From the NCBI RefSeq assembly GCF_009176305.1, contig NZ_BLAJ01000002.1, forward strand, positions 434,001 through 498,000: 64,000 nt of DNA. Direction: 5' to 3'. The position numbers and the translations under genes were made by a program. The DNA is from Martinezella dioscoreae (GTDB lineage Bacteria > Pseudomonadota > Alphaproteobacteria > Rhizobiales > Rhizobiaceae). The notes under the pieces are model-generated. The model was not told the DNA's origin. It worked only from the letters and a program-made list of their open reading frames with translations, and searched no databases. Positions 50,903 to 60,112 of this stretch are shown here, piece after piece (the stretch's first letter is position 1; the number at the start of each line of letters is the position of its first letter).

Positions 50903-52663
50903 ATGAGCGCCGGCGATCTCTCGGTCACAGCAAGGAATGTCCGCAAGACCTTTCGCCGCGACACCGGCGAGATGGTGGAGGCGCTTGCCGATGTCTCGCT
51001 GGAGGTCCGCAAGGGAGCGCTGACCGCCCTCGTCGGCCCGGACGGTGCCGGCAAGACAACATTGCTGCGCCTGGCATGCGGCCTCATCGCGCCGAATGAA
51101 GGCAGTTTGCAGGTGATCGGCGTCGATATTGCTAGGGAACCGCAGCGCGTTCAGGACCGGATCGGCTATATGCCGCAGAAGTTCGGTCTCTACGAGGATC
51201 TGAGCGTTCAGGAGAACCTCGATCTTTACGCCGATCTGCATGGCGTGACGCAATCCCAGCGTGACGAGACCTATCCGCGCCTCTTCGAAATGACGCAGCT
51301 CGGTCGCTTCAAGGAGCGGCCGGCGGGAAAACTGTCAGGCGGCATGAAACAGAAGCTTGGCCTTGCCTGCACGCTGGTGCGGGCGCCGGAACTGCTGCTT
51401 CTCGACGAACCCACGGTCGGCGTCGATCCGCTGTCGCGGCGCGAGCTGTGGGAGATCGTCTTCAAGCTCGTCAGGGAGGACGGGCTCTCGGTGATCGTGG
51501 CAACTTCCTATCTCGACGAGGCCGAACGCTGCGAACATGCCGTGCTCATGCACGCGGGCAAAATCCTCGATCAGGGGCCGCCGGAAGAGATTACGGCAAA
51601 GGCCGATGGCTGCTGCTTCATGGTACAAGGTCCGGAGGACATGCCGGCTAGATCGCTGCAAGCGCGCTTGTTCGCGCTGCCCGGCATTGTGGATGCCGTG
51701 CCGGAAGCCGGCCGCGTCCGGATCGTGCGCAAACCGGAGCAGACGCGCGAGCCGCTGCGGCTGGATGAGACTGAGCTCGATACCGAGAGCGTCGCGCCCC
51801 GGTTCGAAGACGCCTTCATGATGCTGTTTTCCGCCGTCGTCGGCGACGCCGAGCGCCAGACGCACAGCGGCCAGCCATCCGACCGTCGCAACGGCGATGA
51901 AACGGTCGTGCAGGTGCGTGACCTCCTCCGCAAATTCGGGGACTTCACGGCCGTCGACCATGTGAGCTTCAGCGTCCGCAAAGGTGAGGTCTACGGCCTC
52001 CTCGGTCCGAATGGCGCAGGAAAGAGCACGACGTTCCGGATGCTCTGCGGCCTGCTTCCGGCCACTGGCGGCACCTTGATGGTCGCCGGCTCCGACCTCC
52101 TGACGGCAGGTGCGAAGGCACGAGAAAAGCTGGGTTATGTCGCGCAGAAATTCTCGCTCTACGGCCAGCTCAGCGTCGACGAAAATCTGGAATTCTTCGC
52201 GAGCGCCTATGGCTTACGTGGCCGGCGCAGAAAGGACAGGATCGTCGCCCTGAAGAGCCAGTTCGAACTCGACCAGTTCTCAAAGCTGCCGAGCGGACAG
52301 TTGCCAGGCGGATTCAAGCAACGACTGGCGTTGGCCGCCGCGCTGCTGCACGAGCCCGATATTCTCTTCCTGGACGAAGCGACCAGCGGCGCCGATCCGC
52401 TGGCACGCCGGCAATTCTGGGGACGGATCACTGCCCTCTCCGAACAGGGCGTCACCATCATCGTGACGACCCATTTCATGGAAGAGGCCGAATATTGCGA
52501 CCGGATCATCATTCTCGATGCCGGCAAAAACCTGGCCGAGGGAACACCGGTCGAAATCCGGGCCCGCGCGGGAGCGCACGGCGAGGCGGCAGCGACGATG
52601 GAGGAGGCCTTTATTGCGATCGTCGAGAAGGAGCGCCATAGGAAAATGGAGAAGGCGGCATGA
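50903..52663 (+). CDS. ybhF: ABC exporter ATPase with two nucleotide-binding domains (YbhF type)
   Basis: The 586-aa product has two ATPase halves. The first has GPDGAGKTT, LSGGMKQKL and LLLDEP; the second has GPNGAGKST, LPGGFKQRL (a signature variant with Pro in place of Ser) and LFLDEA (Ala for Pro). The first half also ends in an ATSYLDEAERCE segment and the second in TTHFMEEAEYCD. It lies 12 bases after the fusion-protein gene. It energises the YbhS/YbhR-type permeases. The altered second-half motifs suggest unequal sites. Confidence 0.92.
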   Translation: MSAGDLSVTARNVRKTFRRDTGEMVEALADVSLEVRKGALTALVGPDGAGKTTLLRLACGLIAPNEGSLQVIGVDIAREPQRVQDRIGYMPQKFGLYEDLSVQENLDLYADLHGVTQSQRDETYPRLFEMTQLGRFKERPAGKLSGGMKQKLGLACTLVRAPELLLLDEPTVGVDPLSRRELWEIVFKLVREDGLSVIVATSYLDEAERCEHAVLMHAGKILDQGPPEEITAKADGCCFMVQGPEDMPARSLQARLFALPGIVDAVPEAGRVRIVRKPEQTREPLRLDETELDTESVAPRFEDAFMMLFSAVVGDAERQTHSGQPSDRRNGDETVVQVRDLLRKFGDFTAVDHVSFSVRKGEVYGLLGPNGAGKSTTFRMLCGLLPATGGTLMVAGSDLLTAGAKAREKLGYVAQKFSLYGQLSVDENLEFFASAYGLRGRRRKDRIVALKSQFELDQFSKLPSGQLPGGFKQRLALAAALLHEPDILFLDEATSGADPLARRQFWGRITALSEQGVTIIVTTHFMEEAEYCDRIIILDAGKNLAEGTPVEIRARAGAHGEAAATMEEAFIAIVEKERHRKMEKAA

Positions 52664-53811
52664 ACCAGTCCAAAGACAGCTCCGGCCAAGGATTGCGCGC
52701 AGCCTTGCGCCGCATTCGCGCCCTCATCCGCAAGGAAACCTGGCAGCTCCTGCGCGATCCGAGCAGCATTGCGATCGGTATCGTCATGCCCGTGGCCCTG
52801 CTGATCTTGTTCGGATACGGCATCAATCTCGACGTCAAGAACGTTCCCGTCGCGATCGTCATGGAAGAAAATTCAGCCGAGGCGCGCGGCCTCGCCTCCT
52901 CCTTCGAACTCTCCAGCTATTTCTCCCCGAAGCGCGTCAAGACGATGGCCGAGGCGGAAAAGATGCTTCTGTCCTCCGAAGTTCAGGCGATCCTGCGCAT
53001 TCCCTCGGATTTCTCGCGGAAGGTTGCTCAAGGCAGTGGCGAGGTTCAGGCCGTCGTCAACGGCAGCGATGCCAATACGGCGCGCATCTCGCTGAGCTAT
53101 GCCGAAGCGGCCGTTGGCGTCTGGGCCGCCAAGGAAACCTCGCGCAAAGGGACGGCCGGCGGCAGCGGCGTCACGATCGAATCCCGCCTGTGGTTCAACG
53201 AGGCCAACGACAGCAGCTATTTCCTCGTCCCTGGTCTCGTCGTCCTCGTTATGACGCTGATCGGCGCGCTGCTGACCGCCCTCGTCATGGCGCGGGAATG
53301 GGAGCGCGGCACCTTTGAAGCGCTGTTCGTAACGCCGGTGCGCTCGACGGAGATCCTGCTCGGCAAGACCGTCCCCTATTTTCTTCTGGGGCTTGCGGGC
53401 CTTGCGCTCTGCGTCGTCGGCAGCCGGCTTCTCTTTGGCGTGCCGCTTCGCGGATCGTTGCTGGTCCTGACCGTCGTATCCATGCTCTATCTTCTCGTCG
53501 CGCTGGGACTCGGCCTTGCCATATCCTCGATCACGAAGAGCCAGTTCATTGCCAGCCAGGTCACCGTTCTCGTGACCTTCCTGCCAGCCATGATGCTTTC
53601 CGGCTTCATGTTCGATCCGAGGAGCATGCCTTGGGCCGTACAGATCATCACCTACATCTTCCCCGGCCGATATTTCGTTACCCTGCTGCAAACCCTGTTT
53701 CTCGCCGGCAATATCTGGAGCGTCATCCTGCCCAATGCCGCAGTGCTTGCCGGCATGGCGACAGCGCTTTTGGCCCTTGCCGTGCGCATGACCCGCAAGA
53801 GGATCGCATAG
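52660..53811 (+). CDS. ybhS: ABC-2 type permease (YbhS type)
   Basis: The 383-aa membrane protein has an N-terminal helix (residues about 35-55), a large periplasmic part, then five C-terminal helices (about 205-380). It has the ABC-2 motif REWERGTFEALFVTPVRSTEI. The ATG overlaps the ATPase stop as ATGA. It exports drugs or lipophilic compounds with its partner. Confidence 0.93.
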   Translation: MNQSKDSSGQGLRAALRRIRALIRKETWQLLRDPSSIAIGIVMPVALLILFGYGINLDVKNVPVAIVMEENSAEARGLASSFELSSYFSPKRVKTMAEAEKMLLSSEVQAILRIPSDFSRKVAQGSGEVQAVVNGSDANTARISLSYAEAAVGVWAAKETSRKGTAGGSGVTIESRLWFNEANDSSYFLVPGLVVLVMTLIGALLTALVMAREWERGTFEALFVTPVRSTEILLGKTVPYFLLGLAGLALCVVGSRLLFGVPLRGSLLVLTVVSMLYLLVALGLGLAISSITKSQFIASQVTVLVTFLPAMMLSGFMFDPRSMPWAVQIITYIFPGRYFVTLLQTLFLAGNIWSVILPNAAVLAGMATALLALAVRMTRKRIA

Positions 53812-53813
53812 CC

Positions 53814-54935
53814 ATGTTGATCGCATCGCTTCTGCGCATCCTGACCCTGATCCGCAAAGAGCTTCTCGTTATCCTGAAGGACCCGAGAAGCCGGGCAAGC
53901 CTTGTCGTGCCGCCGATCCTGCAATGCCTGATCTTCGGTTACGCCGCCACCTACGATCTCAATCATGTTCCCTATGCGCTCGTCGACCAGGACAGGACGA
54001 CGACATCGAGAAACCTCGTCGCAAAGCTCGAGGGATCAGGCATTTTCGAAAGGGTAGCGACACTGACGCAGACCGGCCAGGCCATCCGCTTGCTCGATAC
54101 CAAGCAAGCCGTACTCATCATCGTCATCGAGCGCGATTTCGAACGGCAATTGGAAGCCGGCACCTCAGGCACGGTGCAGGTCGTCGCGGATGGCAGGAAT
54201 TCCAACACCAGCGGCATTGCGCAAGGCTATGCCAACACGATCGTCAGCGACTTCACCTCCGACTGGCTGGCACAAAAGGGGAATTCCAACGGCAGCATGA
54301 GGGTCACGACGCGGGCATGGTATAACCCGCAACTGGAAACGCGATGGAGCATGGTCCCCTCGCTCATCGGGACCATCACCATGCTGATGACGATGATGCT
54401 GACGGCCATGTCCGTTGCGCGCGAACGCGAGGAAGGCACCTTCGATCAATTGCTTGTCGCACCGTTCACGCCGACCGAAATCATGATCGGCAAGGCCGTT
54501 CCCTCGATGATCGTCGGCATTACCCAGGCATCGACGATCCTGCTGGTGGCCTTGTTCTGGTTCCGTATCCCGTTTGCCGGTTCGTTCCTGACGCTTTATC
54601 TCGGGCTCAGCCTCTTCCTTGCCGCGGCCATCGGCTTCGGGCTATTCCTATCGTCGATTGCCGCCAACATGCAGCAGGCGATGATCCTCTGCTTCGTCTT
54701 CCTGATGCCGTTCATGCTGCTCTCCGGTCTGATGTCGCCGACCGACAACATGCCGGAAGTCCTGCAATATGCGACGATGATCAATCCGCTGAAATACGCG
54801 ATCAGCATCACGCGCGGCGTCTATCTCGAAGGTGCCGGCATCGACGCGCTGTTTCCGGATATGCTGGCACTCGTCGCCATCGCCGCCGCGACGATGCCGG
54901 TTGCCGCCTGGATGTTCCGCCACCGCTTGAACTGA
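53814..54935 (+). CDS. ybhR: ABC-2 type permease (YbhR type)
   Basis: The 373-aa product has the same topology as its neighbour: one helix (about 25-45), a periplasmic domain and five helices. It has REREEGTFDQLLVAPFTPTEI and SGLMSPTDNMPE. It starts 2 bases after the ybhS-like stop; a longer open frame overlapping that gene is rejected. Last gene of the exporter operon. Confidence 0.93.
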   Translation: MLIASLLRILTLIRKELLVILKDPRSRASLVVPPILQCLIFGYAATYDLNHVPYALVDQDRTTTSRNLVAKLEGSGIFERVATLTQTGQAIRLLDTKQAVLIIVIERDFERQLEAGTSGTVQVVADGRNSNTSGIAQGYANTIVSDFTSDWLAQKGNSNGSMRVTTRAWYNPQLETRWSMVPSLIGTITMLMTMMLTAMSVAREREEGTFDQLLVAPFTPTEIMIGKAVPSMIVGITQASTILLVALFWFRIPFAGSFLTLYLGLSLFLAAAIGFGLFLSSIAANMQQAMILCFVFLMPFMLLSGLMSPTDNMPEVLQYATMINPLKYAISITRGVYLEGAGIDALFPDMLALVAIAAATMPVAAWMFRHRLN

Positions 54936-55094
54936 ACCACATCGCGTTTTTCCCGCGATCGCTCCGAGGGATCGAGCGCGGCGAAATCATGCATTGCCTG
55001 CCGGGATGCTTCCTGCAGCAGATCCTCGCGCATGCGAGTTGCCGGGAAATGCGGGAAAGCACGACGTGCTCATCGCCGAAGAATGACAGCCGAC

Positions 55095-56189
55095 CTATGC
55101 GGCCTCTGCCAGTTCAACCCGATTTCTTCCACTCGCCTTCGCTCGATAGAGTGCCTTATCGGCAGCCTCGAGCACATGCTTGAAATCCGTCGTCGGCTCA
55201 AGGGAACAAGCAATACCGATGCTAACGGTGACATGGACGGCTTCCTGCTCAAACATCAGGCTTGTGCCCTCGATGTCCTTGCGAATTTTCTCCGCGACGG
55301 CAGCCGCAGCCCTCATATCCGTGTTCGGCAGCAACACGACGATCTCCTCGCCGCCATAGCGGGCCGCAATATCGGTCTTGCGCACGGTTTGCCTGATAAC
55401 ATCGGCCAGCCGAGCCAGAACGGTGTCGCCGAAGGAATGGCCCCAGCTGTCGTTGATCTTCTTGAAATGATCGATATCGAGCATGATAATCGAGAAAGGG
55501 ATGCGCCGCGTACCCGCTTCTTTGCTGCATCGATCGCCTTCGCGCTGCAGCACGCGGCGGTTGGGCAGCCTTGTGAGTGGGTCGAGGCTCGCTTCATTCT
55601 CCAACGCACGCTGTATGCCGATGCGATATTGCTCCCGCTGCAGCAGGTCTGACAGCAGCATGACGCCGAGGATATTGACGATCGTCACCGGAAGTGTCGC
55701 CGAGAGGAGCAGGGCGTGCGCAACCGCCCACGGCAAAAGGAAGACAACCACAATGGATGAGCAGGTCGCCAGACCGAACAGGGCCGATCGCCTCCATCCC
55801 GTGCCAGTCCATTGTCGCGGCAGCAGACTGAGCGCATAGCCCACGGCCGCAACAATCACGATGCCGGCAACGCCGACCACGGCGCCCATGCCGCCCACCA
55901 TGAACCGAAACAGGGCCATCATCACCGCAGCGACAATGGTTCCTAGAAGGCCACCATAGATCGGCGTAAGAACAAGGAGGATCGACCGGCCATCCTGGAT
56001 CACACCTGGCATCCATTGGATGGGATCGCCCATGGACAGGATGCCGACCAGCCCGAACAGCAGCCCGACGGCCACGGATTTCAAAGCGCCGCGCTCGACG
56101 ATACGGATGACCCAGGAATAGGCATAGACAATGATCGCCACCTGGCCGAGGACACGTATTAGCGAGATCAAATGTGTTTCGATTTCCAT
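55095..56189 (-). CDS. Membrane diguanylate cyclase (5TM-5TMR_LYT plus GGDEF)
   Basis: The 364-aa product has about six N-terminal helices (residues 5-185) with the LYT-type receptor pattern (PGVIQDGRSILLVLTPIYGG). A GGDEF domain follows (about 200-360) with active-site GGEEI at 279-283, so c-di-GMP synthesis should be active. An inhibitory I-site RKTD lies at 270-273, five residues before GGEE. The membrane sensor may read a small hydrophobic or wall-related ligand. It stands alone, convergent with the exporter operon. Confidence 0.93.
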   Translation of the reverse strand: MEIETHLISLIRVLGQVAIIVYAYSWVIRIVERGALKSVAVGLLFGLVGILSMGDPIQWMPGVIQDGRSILLVLTPIYGGLLGTIVAAVMMALFRFMVGGMGAVVGVAGIVIVAAVGYALSLLPRQWTGTGWRRSALFGLATCSSIVVVFLLPWAVAHALLLSATLPVTIVNILGVMLLSDLLQREQYRIGIQRALENEASLDPLTRLPNRRVLQREGDRCSKEAGTRRIPFSIIMLDIDHFKKINDSWGHSFGDTVLARLADVIRQTVRKTDIAARYGGEEIVVLLPNTDMRAAAAVAEKIRKDIEGTSLMFEQEAVHVTVSIGIACSLEPTTDFKHVLEAADKALYRAKASGRNRVELAEAA

Positions 56190-56362
56190 GGCTATTCCCA
56201 GTCTTCGCTACGCGCCGCAATGGATGAGCTGTGGCGGCATGGTCGAAGTCCTTACGAGATACCATGCGATCTCTAAAAATAGTTTATATGCTTCTCATCG
56301 ATCGGCAGTGCGGCAGGATCACGGCACGAATTGACGCATTGCGCTTGTGATAGGCCTGCCCT

Positions 56363-56809
56363 ATGAGTGAAACCTTATCCGCGAATGCGGTGGTGGGGAC
56401 AAGAATGCGGAAGACAATTTCGCGTATAGGACAGTGGAGCACGCGCATTCTTTGCGCCGTTGCATTGTTGCTTGTCGGCTTCGCCCATCAGCCGATCGTG
56501 GCAATAGCGGACGAAGTATCCCCAATCGAGCTTGCCCAGTACAGGCTTCCGGACGGATCGCTGCCCATCCTCTGCGTCACCTACAAGGATGCCGACGGCA
56601 AGGTGCATGGGAAAGCCTATGCGCCTGGATGCGAGGCATGCCGGATCGCGTCCGCTGCGATGCTGCCCACGCCTCCGACCGACATTTGCGAGTGCCTTGC
56701 CTCACCGCGCGGAGAAACCGTCATCGCAAGATCGGAGGCTTTCCACCGCCAGCTTTATCCGCCGAACACAGGACCGAGAGCGCCTCCCCTCCTCGACATC
56801 GTTGGCTGA
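56363..56809 (+). CDS. Small exported protein with CxxC, first gene of the copper operon
   Basis: The 148-aa product has a membrane or signal segment (residues about 27-48, ILCAVALLLVGFAHQPIVAIA). Mid-chain it has APGCEACRIASAAM and then TDICECLA, so two cysteine pairs. It resembles small DUF2946-like exported proteins that sit with copper genes, but that call is tentative. The start could also be the ATG at 56405 (MRKTISRIG), which leaves a more standard signal peptide. Four plus-strand copper genes follow. Confidence 0.7.
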   Translation: MSETLSANAVVGTRMRKTISRIGQWSTRILCAVALLLVGFAHQPIVAIADEVSPIELAQYRLPDGSLPILCVTYKDADGKVHGKAYAPGCEACRIASAAMLPTPPTDICECLASPRGETVIARSEAFHRQLYPPNTGPRAPPLLDIVG

Positions 56810-57030
56810 ACCGGCGCTGCGGCCTCGCCGTGACGCCCGCCGTCAACGCTGCCGCATCGCGACCCCTTGGTCGTAAAATCTGAGGATTGGTGTTCCTGAC
56901 TGTACTTTGCCGAAGAAGGCGGGGCCGATTGGTCCGGCTGCTTAAGTGAAGCAAGCTCACCTCAAATGGCGAACCATCGCCGCCCCTCCCCAGATCGATC
57001 ATGGCAGCCTACCGATCTTCGGAGGATTTC

Positions 57031-58404
57031 ATGTCTGCCCTTACCGCTGCAGAGCCTGCAGCCGCAGCACACCATAATATGTCGCTCTATCGTGCGATCT
57101 GGCGCTGGCATTTTTTTGCTGGCCTTCTCGTCATTCCCTTCATGCTCAATCTGGCGATCACCGGTTCGCTCTATCTGTTCAAGGATCAGATTGCCGACAC
57201 TTTCTATTCGCATCGCTACCTTGTTGCCGAGACCGGCACGATGCTACAGCCACAGCAAATCGCCGATGCGGCGCTCGCAGCCTTTCCCGGCACCCGCGCA
57301 ACCTCCTATCACGAAGCGTCGGCACCGAACCGCTCGGCCTGGGTAACGGTATCCAAGGACGGCCAATCAGCCATCGTCTACGTCAACCCTTATGACGGCA
57401 GCATTCTGGGAGCGGTCGGCTCGAAACAGGAATTCGGCTGGGTCGTTAAGCGTATCCACAGCCTCGAATATTTCGGGACATGGACCAATCGCCTCATCGA
57501 GATCGTCGCGGGCTTTGCCCTCATCCTCGTGGTGACCGGCATCTATCTTTGGTGGCCGCGACAGCAGAGCGGCGGCGTGCTCACGGTTCGCGGCAATCCG
57601 TCCCGGCGCGTCTTCTGGCGCGACCTGCATGCCGTGACGGGGGCCTTTGCCGGCATCCTGATCTTCTTCCTGGCCTTCAGTGGCATGCCGTGGTCCGGTT
57701 ACTGGGGCGCCAACGTCAACGCCTGGCTGACTGCAAACAATCTCGGCACGCCGGCAGCCGTGTGGGACGAGGTGCCGAAATCGACGAAAGTCACACAGGA
57801 TATTGTCAGCCGCGCCGGCTGGGTGGTTGAGAATGCGCCCGTTCCGCTCTCTGATATCGCCGCAGCGCAATCTGCAAGGCCGATCGGCCTGAACAAAGCG
57901 GTCCACATCATGCATGGCCTAGGCATGGTTGCAGGCTCCGATCTTGCGATCCCATCAGATCCGACCGGCGTCTATACCGCAAGTCACTATTTCGGCGACC
58001 TCGGCGAGGAGCGAACGGTCCACATCGATCAATATTCCGGCAAGCCGCTCGTCGACATTTCCTATGACCAGTATCCGGCGCTCGGCAAGGCGATCGAATG
58101 GGGCATCAACCTCCATCAGGGACAGGAATGGGGGCTTTTCAACCAGCTCCTGATGCTGGCCACTTGTCTCGCCATCATTCTTTGCTGCGTGACGGCTGCC
58201 ACCATGTGGTGGAAGCGAAGGCCATCGGGCCGTCTCGGCGTGCCGCCGATGCCGCCGCAGAAATCGGTCTATATCGGCCTGTGGCTCATCGCCATCATCT
58301 TCGGGGTGGCCTTCCCGCTGACGGGAGCCGCCATCGTCGCGATGCTGCTCCTCGACCGGTTCGTGGTTCGTTTCGTGCCGCCGCTCCGGCGTTTCTTTTC
58401 CTGA
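57031..58404 (+). CDS. PepSY-associated TM protein (PiuB-like)
   Basis: The 457-aa inner-membrane protein has four main helices: RWHFFAGLLVIPFML, IEIVAGFALILVVTGIYLW, VTGAFAGILIFFLAF and a C-terminal pair. PepSY domains lie in the periplasmic parts. Members often reduce or handle metals at the inner membrane. The ATG at 57031 has GGAGG 5 bases upstream; I reject the earlier ATG at 57001. The family sits with iron or copper uptake genes. Confidence 0.9.
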   Translation: MSALTAAEPAAAAHHNMSLYRAIWRWHFFAGLLVIPFMLNLAITGSLYLFKDQIADTFYSHRYLVAETGTMLQPQQIADAALAAFPGTRATSYHEASAPNRSAWVTVSKDGQSAIVYVNPYDGSILGAVGSKQEFGWVVKRIHSLEYFGTWTNRLIEIVAGFALILVVTGIYLWWPRQQSGGVLTVRGNPSRRVFWRDLHAVTGAFAGILIFFLAFSGMPWSGYWGANVNAWLTANNLGTPAAVWDEVPKSTKVTQDIVSRAGWVVENAPVPLSDIAAAQSARPIGLNKAVHIMHGLGMVAGSDLAIPSDPTGVYTASHYFGDLGEERTVHIDQYSGKPLVDISYDQYPALGKAIEWGINLHQGQEWGLFNQLLMLATCLAIILCCVTAATMWWKRRPSGRLGVPPMPPQKSVYIGLWLIAIIFGVAFPLTGAAIVAMLLLDRFVVRFVPPLRRFFS

Positions 58405-58412
58405 CGAGACCG

Positions 58413-58434
58413 GGCGGAGCCCAAAGGCTTCGCC
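58413..58434 (+). other. Hairpin between the PepSY-TM and PCuAC genes
   Basis: GGCGGAGCC (58413-58421) pairs with GGCTTCGCC (58426-58434), one G-U, loop CAAA. It lies in a 64-base gap and may tune downstream expression or mark an RNA processing site. Confidence 0.5.
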
Positions 58435-58468
58435 TGTCCGCTCCTTTTCCGGATCAAGGATATCGATC

Positions 58469-58948
58469 ATGCTGAGACAGATTTTTGCCCTTGCCGCTTT
58501 CGGGCTGGCGTTCCTTTCTTCCTCCCTCGCTTGTGCCGACGATGTCAAAATCGGCGATCTCACCATTTCCGCGCCCTATGTTCGCGCCATGGTGCCGGGA
58601 GCTCCCGTCGGTGGCGGTTATATGACCATCACGAATACGGGCGGCGCCGACGACCGGCTGGTGGCTGCAAGTTCACCGCGCGCCGCAACAGTCCAGATTC
58701 ACGAGATGAAGATGGACAAGGAGGTCATGATCATGCGCGAGCTTGCCGGCGGCCTGCCGATACCGGCCGGCCAGACCGTCGAACTCAAACCCGGCGGCTA
58801 TCATCTCATGTTCATGAAGGTTGCCGAGCCCTTCCTTCAGGGCCAGACGGTGAAAGCAACGCTCAAATTCGAAAAAGCCGGCTCTGTCGACGTCGATTTC
58901 CCGGTCGGATCGATAGCGGCGAACAAGGAGACGTCCCATGTCAAATAG
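58469..58948 (+). CDS. PCuAC-type periplasmic copper chaperone
   Basis: The 159-aa product has a signal peptide (residues 1-23) and the copper motif H-x-M...H-x-M: His78-Met80 (IHEMKM), Met87 and Met89, then His112-Met114 (GGYHLMFM). PCuAC delivers Cu(I) to cytochrome oxidase, usually with Sco. It overlaps the sco-like gene by 11 bases. Confidence 0.95.
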   Translation: MLRQIFALAAFGLAFLSSSLACADDVKIGDLTISAPYVRAMVPGAPVGGGYMTITNTGGADDRLVAASSPRAATVQIHEMKMDKEVMIMRELAGGLPIPAGQTVELKPGGYHLMFMKVAEPFLQGQTVKATLKFEKAGSVDVDFPVGSIAANKETSHVK

Positions 58949-59534
58949 ACGACGTTTCGTTGCAGCCACCGTCGCCCTTATGCTTGTCGCCGGTGCGGGC
59001 GCGATCGGCTACGCAACGTTCCTCGTGCTGCCTGAGGTGCAGGCCACGGGCGGTCCCGGCGCAGCCTTCACGCTCACGGACGATCGCGGTGAGCCCATCA
59101 CCGAAAAGGCCCTGTCGGGCCATCCCTCGCTCGTCTATTTCGGCTACACGCATTGCCCCGACGTTTGCCCGACAACGCTTTACGATATGGCGGGCTGGTT
59201 CAAGACGCTCGGACCGCAGGCCGATGGGTTGAAAGCTTATTTCTTTACCGTCGACCCGGAGCGCGACACGCCGGAGATCATGCATAGCTACACGGGCAAT
59301 TTTACCGACCGCATCACCGGGATCACGGGTGATCCCACCGAAATGCAGAAGGCCATCAAGGGCTGGCGCATCTATGCCAAGAAGGTGCCGAGCCCAGACG
59401 GTGGATATACCATGGATCATACCGCCTCCGTGCTGCTCATCGATGCCGGCGGCAATCTCAGAGGCACCATCGCCTATCAGGAAAACAACGATGTCGCGCT
59501 GCAGAAGATCCGAAATCTGCTGCGGCAGGATTAA
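58938..59534 (+). CDS. SCO1/SenC family copper-delivery protein
   Basis: The 198-aa product has an N-terminal anchor (residues about 7-28) and a thioredoxin-like fold with CPDVCP (Cys73 and Cys77) and His161 (MDHTASVLL), the Cu-binding trio. It acts at the periplasmic face in CuA centre assembly. It overlaps the PCuAC stop, which supports direct cooperation. Confidence 0.95.
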   Translation: MSNRRRFVAATVALMLVAGAGAIGYATFLVLPEVQATGGPGAAFTLTDDRGEPITEKALSGHPSLVYFGYTHCPDVCPTTLYDMAGWFKTLGPQADGLKAYFFTVDPERDTPEIMHSYTGNFTDRITGITGDPTEMQKAIKGWRIYAKKVPSPDGGYTMDHTASVLLIDAGGNLRGTIAYQENNDVALQKIRNLLRQD

Positions 59535-59669
59535 TTCCGTGGCGCGTAAGCACCACTGGGAAATGGAAATTCCGTCCGGCTCTGCCCGTAACGGATATCG
59601 GCGATCGAGCGATCGCCATCATACGATCCGCAGACCTTCTTCGGATCATCAACAGGATGAGGAAACCAA

Positions 59670-60038
59670 ATGCCCCCGATCAAGAAATTGCTCCTCGCTG
59701 CCGGCGTCATCGGCATCGCCTTTGCCGGCCAGGCCATGGCACACGCCCATCTGAAGTCGGCCGTTCCGGCAGCCGACGGCACGGTCAAGACCGCGCCATC
59801 GGAGCTCGACCTGACTTTCTCGGAAGGCCTCAATCTGAAATTCAGCGGCGTCAAGGTCACCGGCCCCGACAAGGCGAGCGTAAAGACCGGAGAAGGCATG
59901 CTGATGAACAGCGGCACCACGCTGATGGTGCCCTTGACCGACAAATTGCCGGCCGGCAAGTACACGGTCGAATGGCATGTGCTCTCCACGGACGGCCACA
60001 AAACCAACGGGAGCTACAGTTTCACCATTGCGCCTTGA
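59670..60038 (+). CDS. copC: CopC-like periplasmic copper-binding protein
   Basis: The 122-aa product has a signal peptide cleaved near AMAHAHLKSAVPA, so the mature protein starts with a His-x-His. It ends with the EWHVLSTDGHKTNGSYSF stretch that holds further copper ligands. No CopD gene follows; a TetR gene is convergent. It is 135 bases after the sco-like gene, so it may have its own promoter. Confidence 0.93.
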   Translation: MPPIKKLLLAAGVIGIAFAGQAMAHAHLKSAVPAADGTVKTAPSELDLTFSEGLNLKFSGVKVTGPDKASVKTGEGMLMNSGTTLMVPLTDKLPAGKYTVEWHVLSTDGHKTNGSYSFTIAP

Positions 60039-60085
60039 CCGGTCCGAAGGCTGCCCGCAATTGCGCGGACACCATTCGCCCTTCC

Positions 60086-60112
60086 ATTTCCGGCTCAAGC
60101 CGAGCCGGAAAT
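60086..60112. terminator. Hairpin between convergent copC and tetR
   Basis: ATTTCCGGCTC (60086-60096) pairs perfectly with GAGCCGGAAAT (60102-60112), loop of 5. The tetR stop codon (60095-60097) lies inside the stem. Likely a bidirectional terminator or 3'-end protector, without a clear T-run. Confidence 0.65.
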
